Shown piece by piece: positions 53,774 to 62,500 of a stretch of 64,000 bases of DNA. The stretch is from contig NZ_BMXQ01000001.1 of the NCBI RefSeq assembly GCF_014651835.1, positions 1-64,000 of the forward strand, read 5' to 3'. The notes beneath the pieces were generated by a model. It saw only the letters and a program-made list of their open reading frames with translations, made no database searches and was not told the origin of the DNA. Both the position numbers and the translations under genes were made by a program. This DNA comes from Pigmentiphaga litoralis. Its GTDB lineage: Bacteria > Pseudomonadota > Gammaproteobacteria > Burkholderiales > Burkholderiaceae_B. Numbering within the stretch: position 1 is the stretch's first letter; the number at the start of each line of letters is the position of its first letter.

Positions 53774-54715
53774 ATGGTTCGATCGTCTGCTGTCACGCCC
53801 ATCAACCTTCAGTTGCTGGCGCAGTTCGAAGCCCTGGTGCAGGAACGCCATGTCAGCCGCGCCGCCGAACGCATGGGCGTGGGCCAGTCGACCATGAGCG
53901 CGGCGCTGGCCCGGTTGCGCATCCTGTTCGACGATCCCTTGCTGGTGCGCACGGCCAAGGGCATGGTGCCGACGCCCAAGGCCCTGGAACTGGCCAAACG
54001 CGCGCACCAGGCGCTGGAATTGCTCGAGCCCAACCGGGTCCGCAGCAAGGACTTCGACCCGGCAACGTCCACCCGCCAGTTCCGCATCCTGGCCACGGAA
54101 GGCCTGGCCTTGCTGTTCACCCCGCTCATTGCGGCCTTCCTGCGCAAGCACGCGCCCGGTGTGCGCCTGCTGGTGCAACCGGCCGACATGCGTCACACCG
54201 TGGAAGCGCTGCGCGACCAGGAATGCGACGTGACCATCAGCAACATCCTTCATGCGCCGCCCGACCTGCGCAAAACGCTGGTCTACCCGCAGCGTGCGTG
54301 CTGCATTGTCAGTGCGACGCACCCGGAGATCCGGGCACGCATGACCATGAAGCAGTATCTGAAGTACCCGCATGTGCTGTGGGGGGCCGAGACGGTGTCG
54401 TACCGCTCCATGGAAGCGTCCGTCGCGCAGGCGCTGACCATCGGGCACCACTACCTGCCGAGCGCGATGCGCGTGCCCAACATCCTGATCGTGCCTGCGG
54501 TCGTGGCGGCCACCGACATGATCGCGACCGTGCCGATCCGCATTGCCAACGAAGCCGCAAGTTCGCTTGCCATCCGGATCGTCAAGCCACCGTTCAAGCT
54601 GGCCGATCCGGACATCAGCATGTATTGGCACGAACTGAGCCATCGCGATCCGGGGCACATGTGGTTCCGATCGGCGATCCAGGACATCGCCAAGACCTTG
54701 CGGCCGGAGGCGTGA
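53774..54715 (+). CDS. LysR-family regulator (NodD/NahR-like)
   Basis: 313 residues from the chosen ATG, which has GGAG seven bases upstream; an in-frame ATG 39 bases earlier lies within a palindrome and lacks a ribosome site. The helix-turn-helix is LQLLAQFEALVQERHVSRAAERMGVGQSTMSAALARLRILFDDPLLVRTAKGMVPTPKALEL, with the NodD/NahR-type DPLLVRT loop. The effector domain follows. It diverges from the CMD-hydroxyacid dehydrogenase-Bug operon and is its likely regulator. It ends 17 bases from the convergent Bug gene. Confidence 0.9.
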   Translation: MVRSSAVTPINLQLLAQFEALVQERHVSRAAERMGVGQSTMSAALARLRILFDDPLLVRTAKGMVPTPKALELAKRAHQALELLEPNRVRSKDFDPATSTRQFRILATEGLALLFTPLIAAFLRKHAPGVRLLVQPADMRHTVEALRDQECDVTISNILHAPPDLRKTLVYPQRACCIVSATHPEIRARMTMKQYLKYPHVLWGAETVSYRSMEASVAQALTIGHHYLPSAMRVPNILIVPAVVAATDMIATVPIRIANEAASSLAIRIVKPPFKLADPDISMYWHELSHRDPGHMWFRSAIQDIAKTLRPEA

Positions 54716-54732
54716 CCGCAAGGGCGACCCGC

Positions 54733-55728
54733 TTATTCCAGCTTCGCACCCGACTGCTTGACGATCTCGGCGTACCGCTTGATCTCGGCCTTGGAAAAGG
54801 CGCCGAATTCCTGCGCCGTGCCGCCGCCGATCTCGGCGCCCATTTCCAGCAGCTGCTTGCGCGTTTCGGGCGCCTTCAGGATGGCATTGATCTCGGTGTT
54901 GAGCCGTTCGATGATCGGCGCAGGCGTGCCGGCCGGCGCCATGAATCCGTACCACGCACCCGCATGCATGCCCGGAACGCCAATCTCGTCGAAAGTCGGA
55001 ACGTCGGGCAGCATGGGCAGGCGCGTCTTCGATGCAACCGCCAGTGCCTTGAGCTTGCCGGCGCGGACCTGTCCCAGCGAACCGGTGTCCAGCATCATCG
55101 ATGTCTGGCCGCCCATCAGGTCGGCCACGGCGGGCGCGCTGCCTTTGTAGGGCACGTGCAGGATGTCGATCTTGGCGGCATTCTTGAGCATGGAACCGGC
55201 CAGGTGCTGCGACGAGCCCACGCCACCCGACGCATACGTCAGCTCGCCCGGATGCTTCTTGGCATAGGCGATCAGATCCTTGGCGGTCTTGTGCGGCGAA
55301 TTTTCGGGCACCTCCAGGATGTTGGGCACGGTGGCCACGTACACGACGGGCGCAAAGTCGGCGACCGGATCGAAGCCCAGGCGCGAGTACAGGCTGGGGT
55401 TGGCGGCGTTGGTCGAACTGGTGGCCATCAGCAAGGTGTAGCCATCATTGCGCGCGCGCACAAACTGTTCGGTGCCGATGTTGCCGCCGGCGCCCGGTTT
55501 GTTGTCGACGACAACCGTCTGGCCCAGGCGCTGTGACAGCGGCTGCGCAATGAAGCGCGCAATGGCATCGGTGGCGCCGCCCGGGGGCCATGGCACGACC
55601 AGGCGGATGGGCTGGCTGGGGTAGGTTTGCGCATGCGACACGGAAGGCAGGGCGGCCGCCAGCGGCAGGGCAAGCGCCAGGGCGGCGCGCGTCAGAGTCA
55701 GGCGTAGGGAAGGGCAATGCAAGGTCAT
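54733..55728 (-). CDS. Bug (TctC) solute-binding receptor
   Basis: 331 residues: a signal peptide (1-34, ending VSHAQTYP), then PIRLVVPWPPGGATDAIARF, VVVDNKPGAGGNIGTEQFV, DGYTLLMATSSTNAANPSLY and GKLKALAVASKTRLPMLPDVPTFDE, all Bug hallmarks. GGAG lies eight bases before the ATG. It follows the RraA-like aldolase gene by 33 bases on the same strand, with a LysR gene divergent from that pair. The aldolase suggests a carboxylated hydroxy- or oxo-acid as ligand. Confidence 0.88.
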   Translation of the reverse strand: MTLHCPSLRLTLTRAALALALPLAAALPSVSHAQTYPSQPIRLVVPWPPGGATDAIARFIAQPLSQRLGQTVVVDNKPGAGGNIGTEQFVRARNDGYTLLMATSSTNAANPSLYSRLGFDPVADFAPVVYVATVPNILEVPENSPHKTAKDLIAYAKKHPGELTYASGGVGSSQHLAGSMLKNAAKIDILHVPYKGSAPAVADLMGGQTSMMLDTGSLGQVRAGKLKALAVASKTRLPMLPDVPTFDEIGVPGMHAGAWYGFMAPAGTPAPIIERLNTEINAILKAPETRKQLLEMGAEIGGGTAQEFGAFSKAEIKRYAEIVKQSGAKLE

Positions 55729-55761
55729 GGGGTCTCCGTCAATTATTGTTGGGTGGGCAGA

Positions 55762-56424
55762 TCAGCGCAGGCCCTTGCTCGCAAGGACTTCCTGCACCCA
55801 GGCATCGTCATAGGTGCCGTTGGCAATGCTGGCCATGGTCGCGACTTCGTCGCTGCCTTTCTTGCGCGTCGCTGTGGCGATCTCGCGCGCATTGGCGGGC
55901 GGAATGAACACGACGCCGTCACGATCGCCCGCGACGATGTCGCCCGGATGCACGACTGCTCCGCCGATGCTGACCGGCACATTGATCTCGCCCGGGCCAT
56001 CCTTGTAGGGTCCACGATGCGTGATGCCGCGCGAATAGCAGGGGAAGTCGTCATCGGCAAACGCCTGGGCGTCGCGGATGGCGCCGTCGATGATGTACCC
56101 CGCAAAGCCGCGTGCCTGCGCCACCCGCTTCATGATCTCGCCGATCAGCGCGCGTTCGACCACGCCGCCGCCATCGATGACCAGCACGTCGCCGGGCTGG
56201 CCCAGTTGCAGGGCGCGGTGGATCATCAGGTTGTCACCGGGACGCACCTTCACGGTCAGGGCCGTTCCAAGCAGGTAGCCGCCGCGATGCCGCGGTGTCA
56301 GACCCAGGGCGCCCGACATGCGATGCAGGGTGTCGCTGATGTTGGCGACGGGCAGGTCGCGGAAGAGTTCGACCAGGGCAGGGTCGCCAGGGACACGAGG
56401 GAGGACGCGAAAGCCGTTCGACAC
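55762..56424 (-). CDS. RraA-like aldolase (4-hydroxy-4-methyl-2-oxoglutarate type)
   Basis: 220 residues from a GTG start with GGAG five bases upstream. The family core is intact: VANISDTLHRMSG, LTVKVRPGDNLMIHRAL, GDVLVIDGGGVVERALIGEIM, and the GYIIDGAIRDAQAF stretch whose Arg-Asp helps bind substrate and metal. Aldolase members cleave 4-hydroxy-4-methyl- or 4-carboxy-4-hydroxy-2-oxoacids to pyruvate plus a second oxoacid, the end of protocatechuate 4,5-cleavage and gallate routes; others bind RNase E. The partner Bug receptor makes the aldolase role more likely. It diverges from a LysR gene. Confidence 0.85.
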   Translation of the reverse strand: MSNGFRVLPRVPGDPALVELFRDLPVANISDTLHRMSGALGLTPRHRGGYLLGTALTVKVRPGDNLMIHRALQLGQPGDVLVIDGGGVVERALIGEIMKRVAQARGFAGYIIDGAIRDAQAFADDDFPCYSRGITHRGPYKDGPGEINVPVSIGGAVVHPGDIVAGDRDGVVFIPPANAREIATATRKKGSDEVATMASIANGTYDDAWVQEVLASKGLR

Positions 56425-56532
56425 GGTGTCTCCATGCAGGGTTATAGGAATGTCGGCCAATATAGGCCAGCCCGCGCCAATAAAAAAAGCGATTAAAAGT
56501 CGGACTACACTAAGAAAAAAAGGAAGACTGTC

Positions 56533-57498
56533 ATGACGCTCAGGCAACTGGAAGCCTTCTACTGGTCGGCCGTGCTGGGCAATTTTTCAGCGGCCGCGAT
56601 CAAGCTGCACATGACGCAGTCGGCGCTGTCCAAACGCGTGGCCGAACTTGAAAGCGCGCTGGGCATGCGCCTGTTCGACCGCGACGGGTACCGGCCGCAG
56701 GTCACCGCGCAAGGGCGCGGCCTGCTGGAGAAGGCCCGCCGCATGCTCGCGTTGCAGACCGAGATCCAGGAGATGGACGGCGCGCAGGCCGAGCTGGTGG
56801 GCGACTGCCGCTTTGGCATCACCGAACTGGTCGCGATGACCTGGCTGCCGGAACTGGTGGCATCGCTGCGTGATCACCATCCAGGGGTCGTGCTCGAGCC
56901 CGATGTCGACGTATCCATGGGCCTGCACGACAAGCTGCTCGCGGGCGCCATCGATTTTGCCGTCATGCCGATGCGCTCGCCCGACCGCAGCCTGGTCAGC
57001 GAGCCGCTCAGCAAGGTGGAGTTCGCGTGGATGGCGTCACCCAGTCTGGTCGGGGAACGCGCGTCGTTGACGCCGACCTTGCTCGCGACCTATCCGGTCC
57101 TGGTCCAAAGCGCGGGGTCAGGCTTGACGCCGATCTTTGACGCCTGGTCACACAGCAACGGGTTGTCGATCCACCGCACGCTGGCCAGCAACAGCCTGGC
57201 CGCGATTGCCGACATGGTCGTGGCGGGGCTGGGGATCGGCTTTCTTCCGGTGGCGCACTTTTCACCACTGCTCGATCGCGGCGACCTGTGCCAGCTGCGC
57301 ACGGCGCGCAAGCTGCCCTGGCTCGACTACTACCTGGTGCACCGGCCCGACGAAACCAGCGGCGTGGCACGCGCGCTGTTCAACGCGGTGCGCGCCACCT
57401 GCGATTTCGTCAAGCCGCATCGGCTGGCGCGCGGAACCATCCGAAAGGCCAGCCGTCATTCACCCTTGCCGACCTCGGCGCGCAAGCGGGCTTCCTGA
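56533..57498 (+). CDS. LysR-family regulator of the RraA-Bug pair
   Basis: 321 residues. The winged helix is MTLRQLEAFYWSAVLGNFSAAAIKLHMTQSALSKRVAELESALGMRLFDRDG, followed by an effector domain (CRFGITELVAMTWLPELVASLR). AAGGA lies a few bases before the ATG. It diverges from the RraA-like gene with 108 bases between starts; that gap is AT-richer than its surroundings and holds TATAGG repeats that could be LysR sites. Its 3' end overlaps the convergent YCII gene by 43 bases, and the last 20 residues are basic and probably unstructured. Confidence 0.9.
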   Translation: MTLRQLEAFYWSAVLGNFSAAAIKLHMTQSALSKRVAELESALGMRLFDRDGYRPQVTAQGRGLLEKARRMLALQTEIQEMDGAQAELVGDCRFGITELVAMTWLPELVASLRDHHPGVVLEPDVDVSMGLHDKLLAGAIDFAVMPMRSPDRSLVSEPLSKVEFAWMASPSLVGERASLTPTLLATYPVLVQSAGSGLTPIFDAWSHSNGLSIHRTLASNSLAAIADMVVAGLGIGFLPVAHFSPLLDRGDLCQLRTARKLPWLDYYLVHRPDETSGVARALFNAVRATCDFVKPHRLARGTIRKASRHSPLPTSARKRAS

Positions 57499-57881
57499 TC
57501 GCGCAGCTCGGGCGTCAAGGCGTCGCCGAAATCCTCGGCCTCGAAGATTTGACGGATTTCGATCTCTGAATCTTCGGGCGTGGGATTCGGGCACCGCCGC
57601 ACCCAGGCGACCGCCTCGTCCATCGATTCGACCTGCCACAGCCAGAAGCCGGCAATCAGTTCCTTGGTTTCGGCAAACGGCCCGTCAATCACCGTCCGGT
57701 TCGAACCGGAAAATCGCACTCGTTTGCCTCTCGAGCTGGGATGCAGGCCATCGCCGGCCAGCATCACGCCGGCCTTGACCAGGTCCTCGTTGAAGTTCCC
57801 CATGGCGGTCAGCAATTCCGTGCTCGGCAGGGCGCCGCCTTCGGAAGAGGGACTCGCCTTAACGATCACCATGACACGCAT
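57456..57881 (-). CDS. YCII/DGPF-domain protein
   Basis: 141 residues. The family is recognised by RVMVIVKASPSSEGGALPSTELLTAMGNFNEDLVKAGVMLAGDGLHPSSRG, then VIDGPFAETKELIAGFWLWQVESMDEAVAWVRRCPNP; the DGPF-type motif is DGPF itself. These ferredoxin-fold proteins often accompany ECF sigma factors; no such sigma gene is adjacent. GGAG lies six bases before the ATG. The C-terminal 14 codons are antisense to the LysR gene. Confidence 0.9.
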   Translation of the reverse strand: MRVMVIVKASPSSEGGALPSTELLTAMGNFNEDLVKAGVMLAGDGLHPSSRGKRVRFSGSNRTVIDGPFAETKELIAGFWLWQVESMDEAVAWVRRCPNPTPEDSEIEIRQIFEAEDFGDALTPELRDQEARLRAEVGKGE

Positions 57882-57994
57882 CGTCGTCTCCTTGGAATGA
57901 AGCGTCAGGCCGCGTCGCGGATGCATGTCCGCCCGGGCTCGAAAGGACGACGATCGGACGTGACGCAAATCGACAGTCGGACGGTGCAAGACGC

Positions 57995-58019
57995 AAAAAA
58001 GCGGGCACATAGCCCGCTT
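57995..58019 (-). terminator. Terminator of argA
   Basis: On the minus strand AAGCGGGC-TATGT-GCCCGC is followed by TTTTTTGC, about 50 bases after the argA stop. Confidence 0.9.
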
Positions 58020-58069
58020 GCTGAACGCCTGCCTGGCTGCGCTCATCCGGCCAGTGCGAGCCGTACCCG

Positions 58070-59425
58070 TCAGCTGAGTCGCTTGATGAATACCTGACTG
58101 TTACGGTTGCGATCGTAGTGCGACTGCTTGTCTTTTGGCAGATCGGACACACTTGCAGGGACGAAGCCGCGTTTGATGAACCAGTGCGCGGTGCGCGTCG
58201 TGAGCACGAACAGGCGGGTGATGCCGACGGCGCGGGCGCGGGATTCGACGTGGCGCAGCAGTTTGTCGCCTTCGCCGGTGCCTTGCCATTGCGAATTGAC
58301 GGTCAGGCAGGCCATTTCCGCCATCTTTTCAGCAGGGTAGGGATACAGGGCCACGCAGCCGAAGATCACCCCGTCATGCTCGGCCACCGAGAATTTTTCG
58401 ACGTCGCGTTCGATGCTGCCGCGGCCCCGGCGCACCAGGGTGCCATCGGTTTCCAGCGGTTCGATTAGCTGCACGATGGCGCCGACGTCGTCGATGGTGG
58501 CCGGGCGCAGGTCGTCCAGCAGGTCTTCGACCACCATGGTGCCGACGCCGTCATGGGTGAAGATTTCGAGCAGGACGCCGCCGTCCATGTCGAAGGGGAT
58601 CAGATGGGCGCGGGCGACGCCGAGCTTGACCGCGCGCGAGGCGTGGCGCAGCACGACGGTGGTGCCGGCGTCGATGTCGCCGGTCGCGACCAGGGCGTCG
58701 GCGTCGTCGCGGGCCAGTTCGGTATCGACGTTGCCTTCCGGATCCAGGATCGACGGCGCGTCGGTCAAAAAGATCAGCTTTTCGGCGCGCAGGGCCACGG
58801 CGACGCTGGTGGCCAGTTCTTCCATCGCCAGGTTGAAGGCTTCACCGGTCGGCGAAAAGCCCAGCGGCGACAGCAGGGCGATGGACCCGTGGTTGATGAC
58901 GAATTGCAGGGCTTCGGCGTCGACCTTGCGCACCAGCCCGGTGTGGCGGTAGTCGATGCCGTCGATGACGCCGACCGGCCGCGCGGTAATGAAGTTGCCG
59001 GACACGACGCGGATGTGCGCGTGCGACATGGGGGTGTTGGGCAGGCCCTGGCTGAAGGCCGCTTCGATGTCGAGGCGGATTTCGCCGGCGGCTTCCTTGG
59101 CGCATTCGAGCGCCGCGGCATCGGTGATGTGCAGGCCGCGGTCGAACTGGAAGTCGATGCCCTTGAGGCGCAGTTGTTCGTTGACCTGCGGACGCGAGCC
59201 ATGGACCAGCACCAGTCGCACGCCCAGGGCGCTGAGCAGCGACAGGTCCTGGATCAGGACGCTGAGCGCCCCGGCCTGAACCAGTTCGCCGCCGAACGCA
59301 ACCACGAAGGTCTTGCCTCGGAAGGCGTGCACATAAGGCGCGACCTCTCGGAACCATTGCACGAACTGGGCGTGCACGTTGGGGTCGGCGGGAATCAGGG
59401 GCGGGGTCAGGGCAGGGGCGGTCAT
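58070..59425 (-). CDS. argA: N-acetylglutamate synthase (classical ArgA)
   Basis: 451 residues: an amino-acid kinase domain (about 30-290, with KTFVVAFGGELV, LVHGSRPQVNEQL and LIFLTDAPSILD) fused to a GNAT domain (about 305-450, with ACLTVNSQWQGTGEGDKLLRHVESRA and the LTTRTAHWFIKRGF acetyl-CoA site). It makes N-acetylglutamate, the first step of arginine synthesis, and is arginine-inhibited in this family. It diverges from hrpA. A TATAAT -10 box lies so close that transcription would start at the ATG. Confidence 0.95.
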   Translation of the reverse strand: MTAPALTPPLIPADPNVHAQFVQWFREVAPYVHAFRGKTFVVAFGGELVQAGALSVLIQDLSLLSALGVRLVLVHGSRPQVNEQLRLKGIDFQFDRGLHITDAAALECAKEAAGEIRLDIEAAFSQGLPNTPMSHAHIRVVSGNFITARPVGVIDGIDYRHTGLVRKVDAEALQFVINHGSIALLSPLGFSPTGEAFNLAMEELATSVAVALRAEKLIFLTDAPSILDPEGNVDTELARDDADALVATGDIDAGTTVVLRHASRAVKLGVARAHLIPFDMDGGVLLEIFTHDGVGTMVVEDLLDDLRPATIDDVGAIVQLIEPLETDGTLVRRGRGSIERDVEKFSVAEHDGVIFGCVALYPYPAEKMAEMACLTVNSQWQGTGEGDKLLRHVESRARAVGITRLFVLTTRTAHWFIKRGFVPASVSDLPKDKQSHYDRNRNSQVFIKRLS

Positions 59426-59431
59426 CGCGGA

Positions 59432-59490
59432 ATTATATGATGCGGGGCACCGGCATGTGGGTTCGACGCGGCGCCCAGGAAATTTATAAT
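59432..59490. promoter_or_regulatory. Divergent argA/hrpA promoters
   Basis: Plus strand: TTCGAC (59462-59467), 17 bases, TATAAT (59485-59490), giving a start about 18 bases before the hrpA ATG. Minus strand: TATAAT (59437-59432) with no good -35, giving a start at about the argA ATG (59425). Confidence 0.6.
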
Positions 59491-59514
59491 GAGGGGTTAT
59501 CAAAAGTAGCGGTT

Positions 59515-62500
59515 ATGGCAGAACACTCAGGCAAGCAGGACCCTTCACGACGCAACGCGGACACGGCAGGCGCGACCACTCCCACGACGGCGGGCCCGGC
59601 GACGCCCCACTCCACGGCGGCGCCTGCGCGCGATGCGGGCGGCGGCGCCGCGCCTGGTGCGCAGCGCGCGGCACGCGACCGCCGGCCAAGCCGCCCCGAA
59701 GGCCCACCCCGCCCGCCGCGAGATCCGAATGCGTCCCGCGAGCCACGGCCGCCGCGAGATCCGAACGCGTCCCGCGAGCCACGGCCGCCGCGAGATCCGA
59801 ACGCGCCTCGGGACCCCCGCCGCGACCGCGCCGACCGCAATGCTCCCCGCCCGCCGCGCACCCGCAATCCCGTCCCCGAGATTACCTATCCCGAGGAACT
59901 GCCCGTCAGCGCCCGCCGCGAAGACATCGCCAAGGCGCTGGCGGCGCATCAGGTCATCATCGTCTCGGGCGAGACCGGCTCGGGCAAGACCACCCAGCTC
60001 CCCAAGATCTGCCTGGAACTGGGCCGCGGCAGCACCGGCATGATCGGCCACACCCAGCCGCGCCGGCTGGCGGCCACGTCGGTCGCGCGCCGTATCGCGC
60101 AGGAACTGAACACGCCGCTCGGGCAGGTGGTTGGCTACCAGGTGCGCTTCAACGACCGCACCGAAGCCGGCGCATCGATCAAGCTGATGACGGACGGCAT
60201 TCTGCTGGCCGAGTCGCAGCGCGACCCCTGGCTGCGGGCCTACGACACGATCATCATCGATGAGGCGCATGAACGCAGCCTGAACATCGACTTCCTGCTC
60301 GGCTACCTGAAGCAGTTGCTGCCGCGCCGCCCGGACCTGAAGCTGATCATTACCTCGGCCACGATCGACGCCGACCGCTTCGCCACCCACTTCGCGTCGC
60401 CGGGGCATGACCGCGCGCCGGTCATCGAAGTGTCGGGCCGCCTGTACCCGGTCGAGGTCCGCTATCGCGGCATCGACACGCCCCGCGGCCAGGATCCCAA
60501 CGCCACCGGCAATCCGGACACCGCCCCCCGCAAGGAAAAGCGCGAAAAGGAAAACCTGTCGCGCGACGAAGAAAAGGACATGATCGACGCGATCGTCGAC
60601 GCGGTGGACGAGTGCGCGCGCCATGGTGCGGGCGACATTCTTGTCTTTTTGCCCGGCGAGCGCGAAATCCGCGAGGCGGCCGAGGCGCTGCGCAAGCACC
60701 ATCCGCCCGGGACCGAAGTGCTGCAACTGTTCGCCCGCCTGTCGCAGGCCGACCAGGAAAAGGTCTTTCACCCCAAGGGCAGCGGCCGGCGGGTGGTGCT
60801 CGCCACCAACGTGGCCGAAACCTCGTTGACCGTGCCCGGCATCCGGTTCGTGGTCGATACGGGCCTGGTGCGAATGAAGCGCTATTCATGGCGCAACAAG
60901 GTCGAACAGCTGCACATCGAGCCGGTCAGCCAGGCATCGGCCAACCAGCGGGCCGGCCGATGCGGCCGCCTTGGGCCCGGCGTCTGTATCCGGCTGTATG
61001 AAGAGGACGACTTTGCGCTGCGGGCGCCGTTTACGGACCCCGAAATCCTGCGTGCGTCGCTGGCCAGCGTCATTCTGCGGATGAAGGCGCTCAAGCTCGA
61101 CGACATCGAAGATTTTCCCTTCGTTGAAGCGCCCCCTGGCCGGGCGATCGCCGACGGCTATCACCTGCTGCAGGAACTCGGGGCCATCGACGACAGCAAT
61201 ACGCTGACGCCGGTGGGCCGGGAACTGGCGCGCCTGCCGGTGGATCCTCGCATCGGCCGCATGATCCTGGCCGCGCGCGAAAACGCCTGCCTGAGCGAGA
61301 TGCTGATCATCGCGTCCGCCTTGTCGGTGCAGGATCCGCGCGACCGCCCGCAAGAAGCGCAGGAAGCGGCCGACCAGGCGCATGCCAAGTTTGCCGACGA
61401 ACGCTCCGAGTTCATGGCCTTCCTGAAGTTATGGCAGTGGTACAACGAGGCCGTTGCGCACAAGCAGTCGCAGCGCAAGCTGGTCGACACGCTGCGGCAA
61501 AGTTTCCTGTCGCCGGTGCGACTGCGCGAATGGCACGACATCCACGCCCAGCTGGCATCGGTGGTGGGCGAGCAGGGCTGGCGTCTGAATGAAGCGCCCG
61601 CCACCCTTGAACAGGTGCATCAGGCCTTGCTTGCGGGCCTGCTCGGCAACCTCGGCTACAAGGCCGAAGAAGACGCGCAGTACCTGGGCGCGCGCGGCAT
61701 CCGCTTCTACATCCATCCGGGCTCGCGCCTGGCACGCAAGGCGGGCCGTTGGGTGGTCGCGGGGGAACTGGTCGAGACATCCCGCCTGTTCGCGCGCACC
61801 ATCGCCAAGATCGATCCCGTGTGGATCGAACGGGCCGGCAAGCACTTGCTGCACAAGAACTGGTCCGACCCGCGGTGGGAAAAGAAGGAAGGGCAGGTGG
61901 TCGCCAACGAACGCGCGACCTTGTATGGCCTGACCATCTATTCCGGCCGCCGCGTGAACTACGGGCGCATCAATCCTTCGCATGCGCGCGAATTGTTCAT
62001 ACGCCAGGCACTGGTCACGGGCGATGTCGACACCAAACTGCCCTTCATTGCGCACAACCGGAAGCTGTTTGCCGAGATCGAAAAGCTGGAGCACAAGTCG
62101 CGGCGGCCCGACATCCTGGTCGACGATGAACTGATCTACGCCTTCTACGACCGGCAGATTCCAGCCGACGTGCACCAGTTGGCGACGATGGAAAAGTGGT
62201 ACCGGGACCAGACCGCCACGCCCGAGCGCGACAAGTCCAGACTGCTGTTCCTGACGCGTGATGAGTTGATGCGGCATGAAGCCGCGGGGGTGACCACCGA
62301 AGTCTTCCCCAAGATGCTGGCCTTGCATGGCATCGACATGGCACTCGATTACCACTTCGAGCCCGGCTCGCCGCGCGATGGCGTGACGCTGTCGGTGCCG
62401 TTGTTCGCGCTCAATCAGCTGGATGCCGCGCGCTGCGAATGGCTGGTGCCCGGCATGCTCAAGGAAAAGGTGCACCTGCTTCTGAAGTCCCTGCCGCAGA

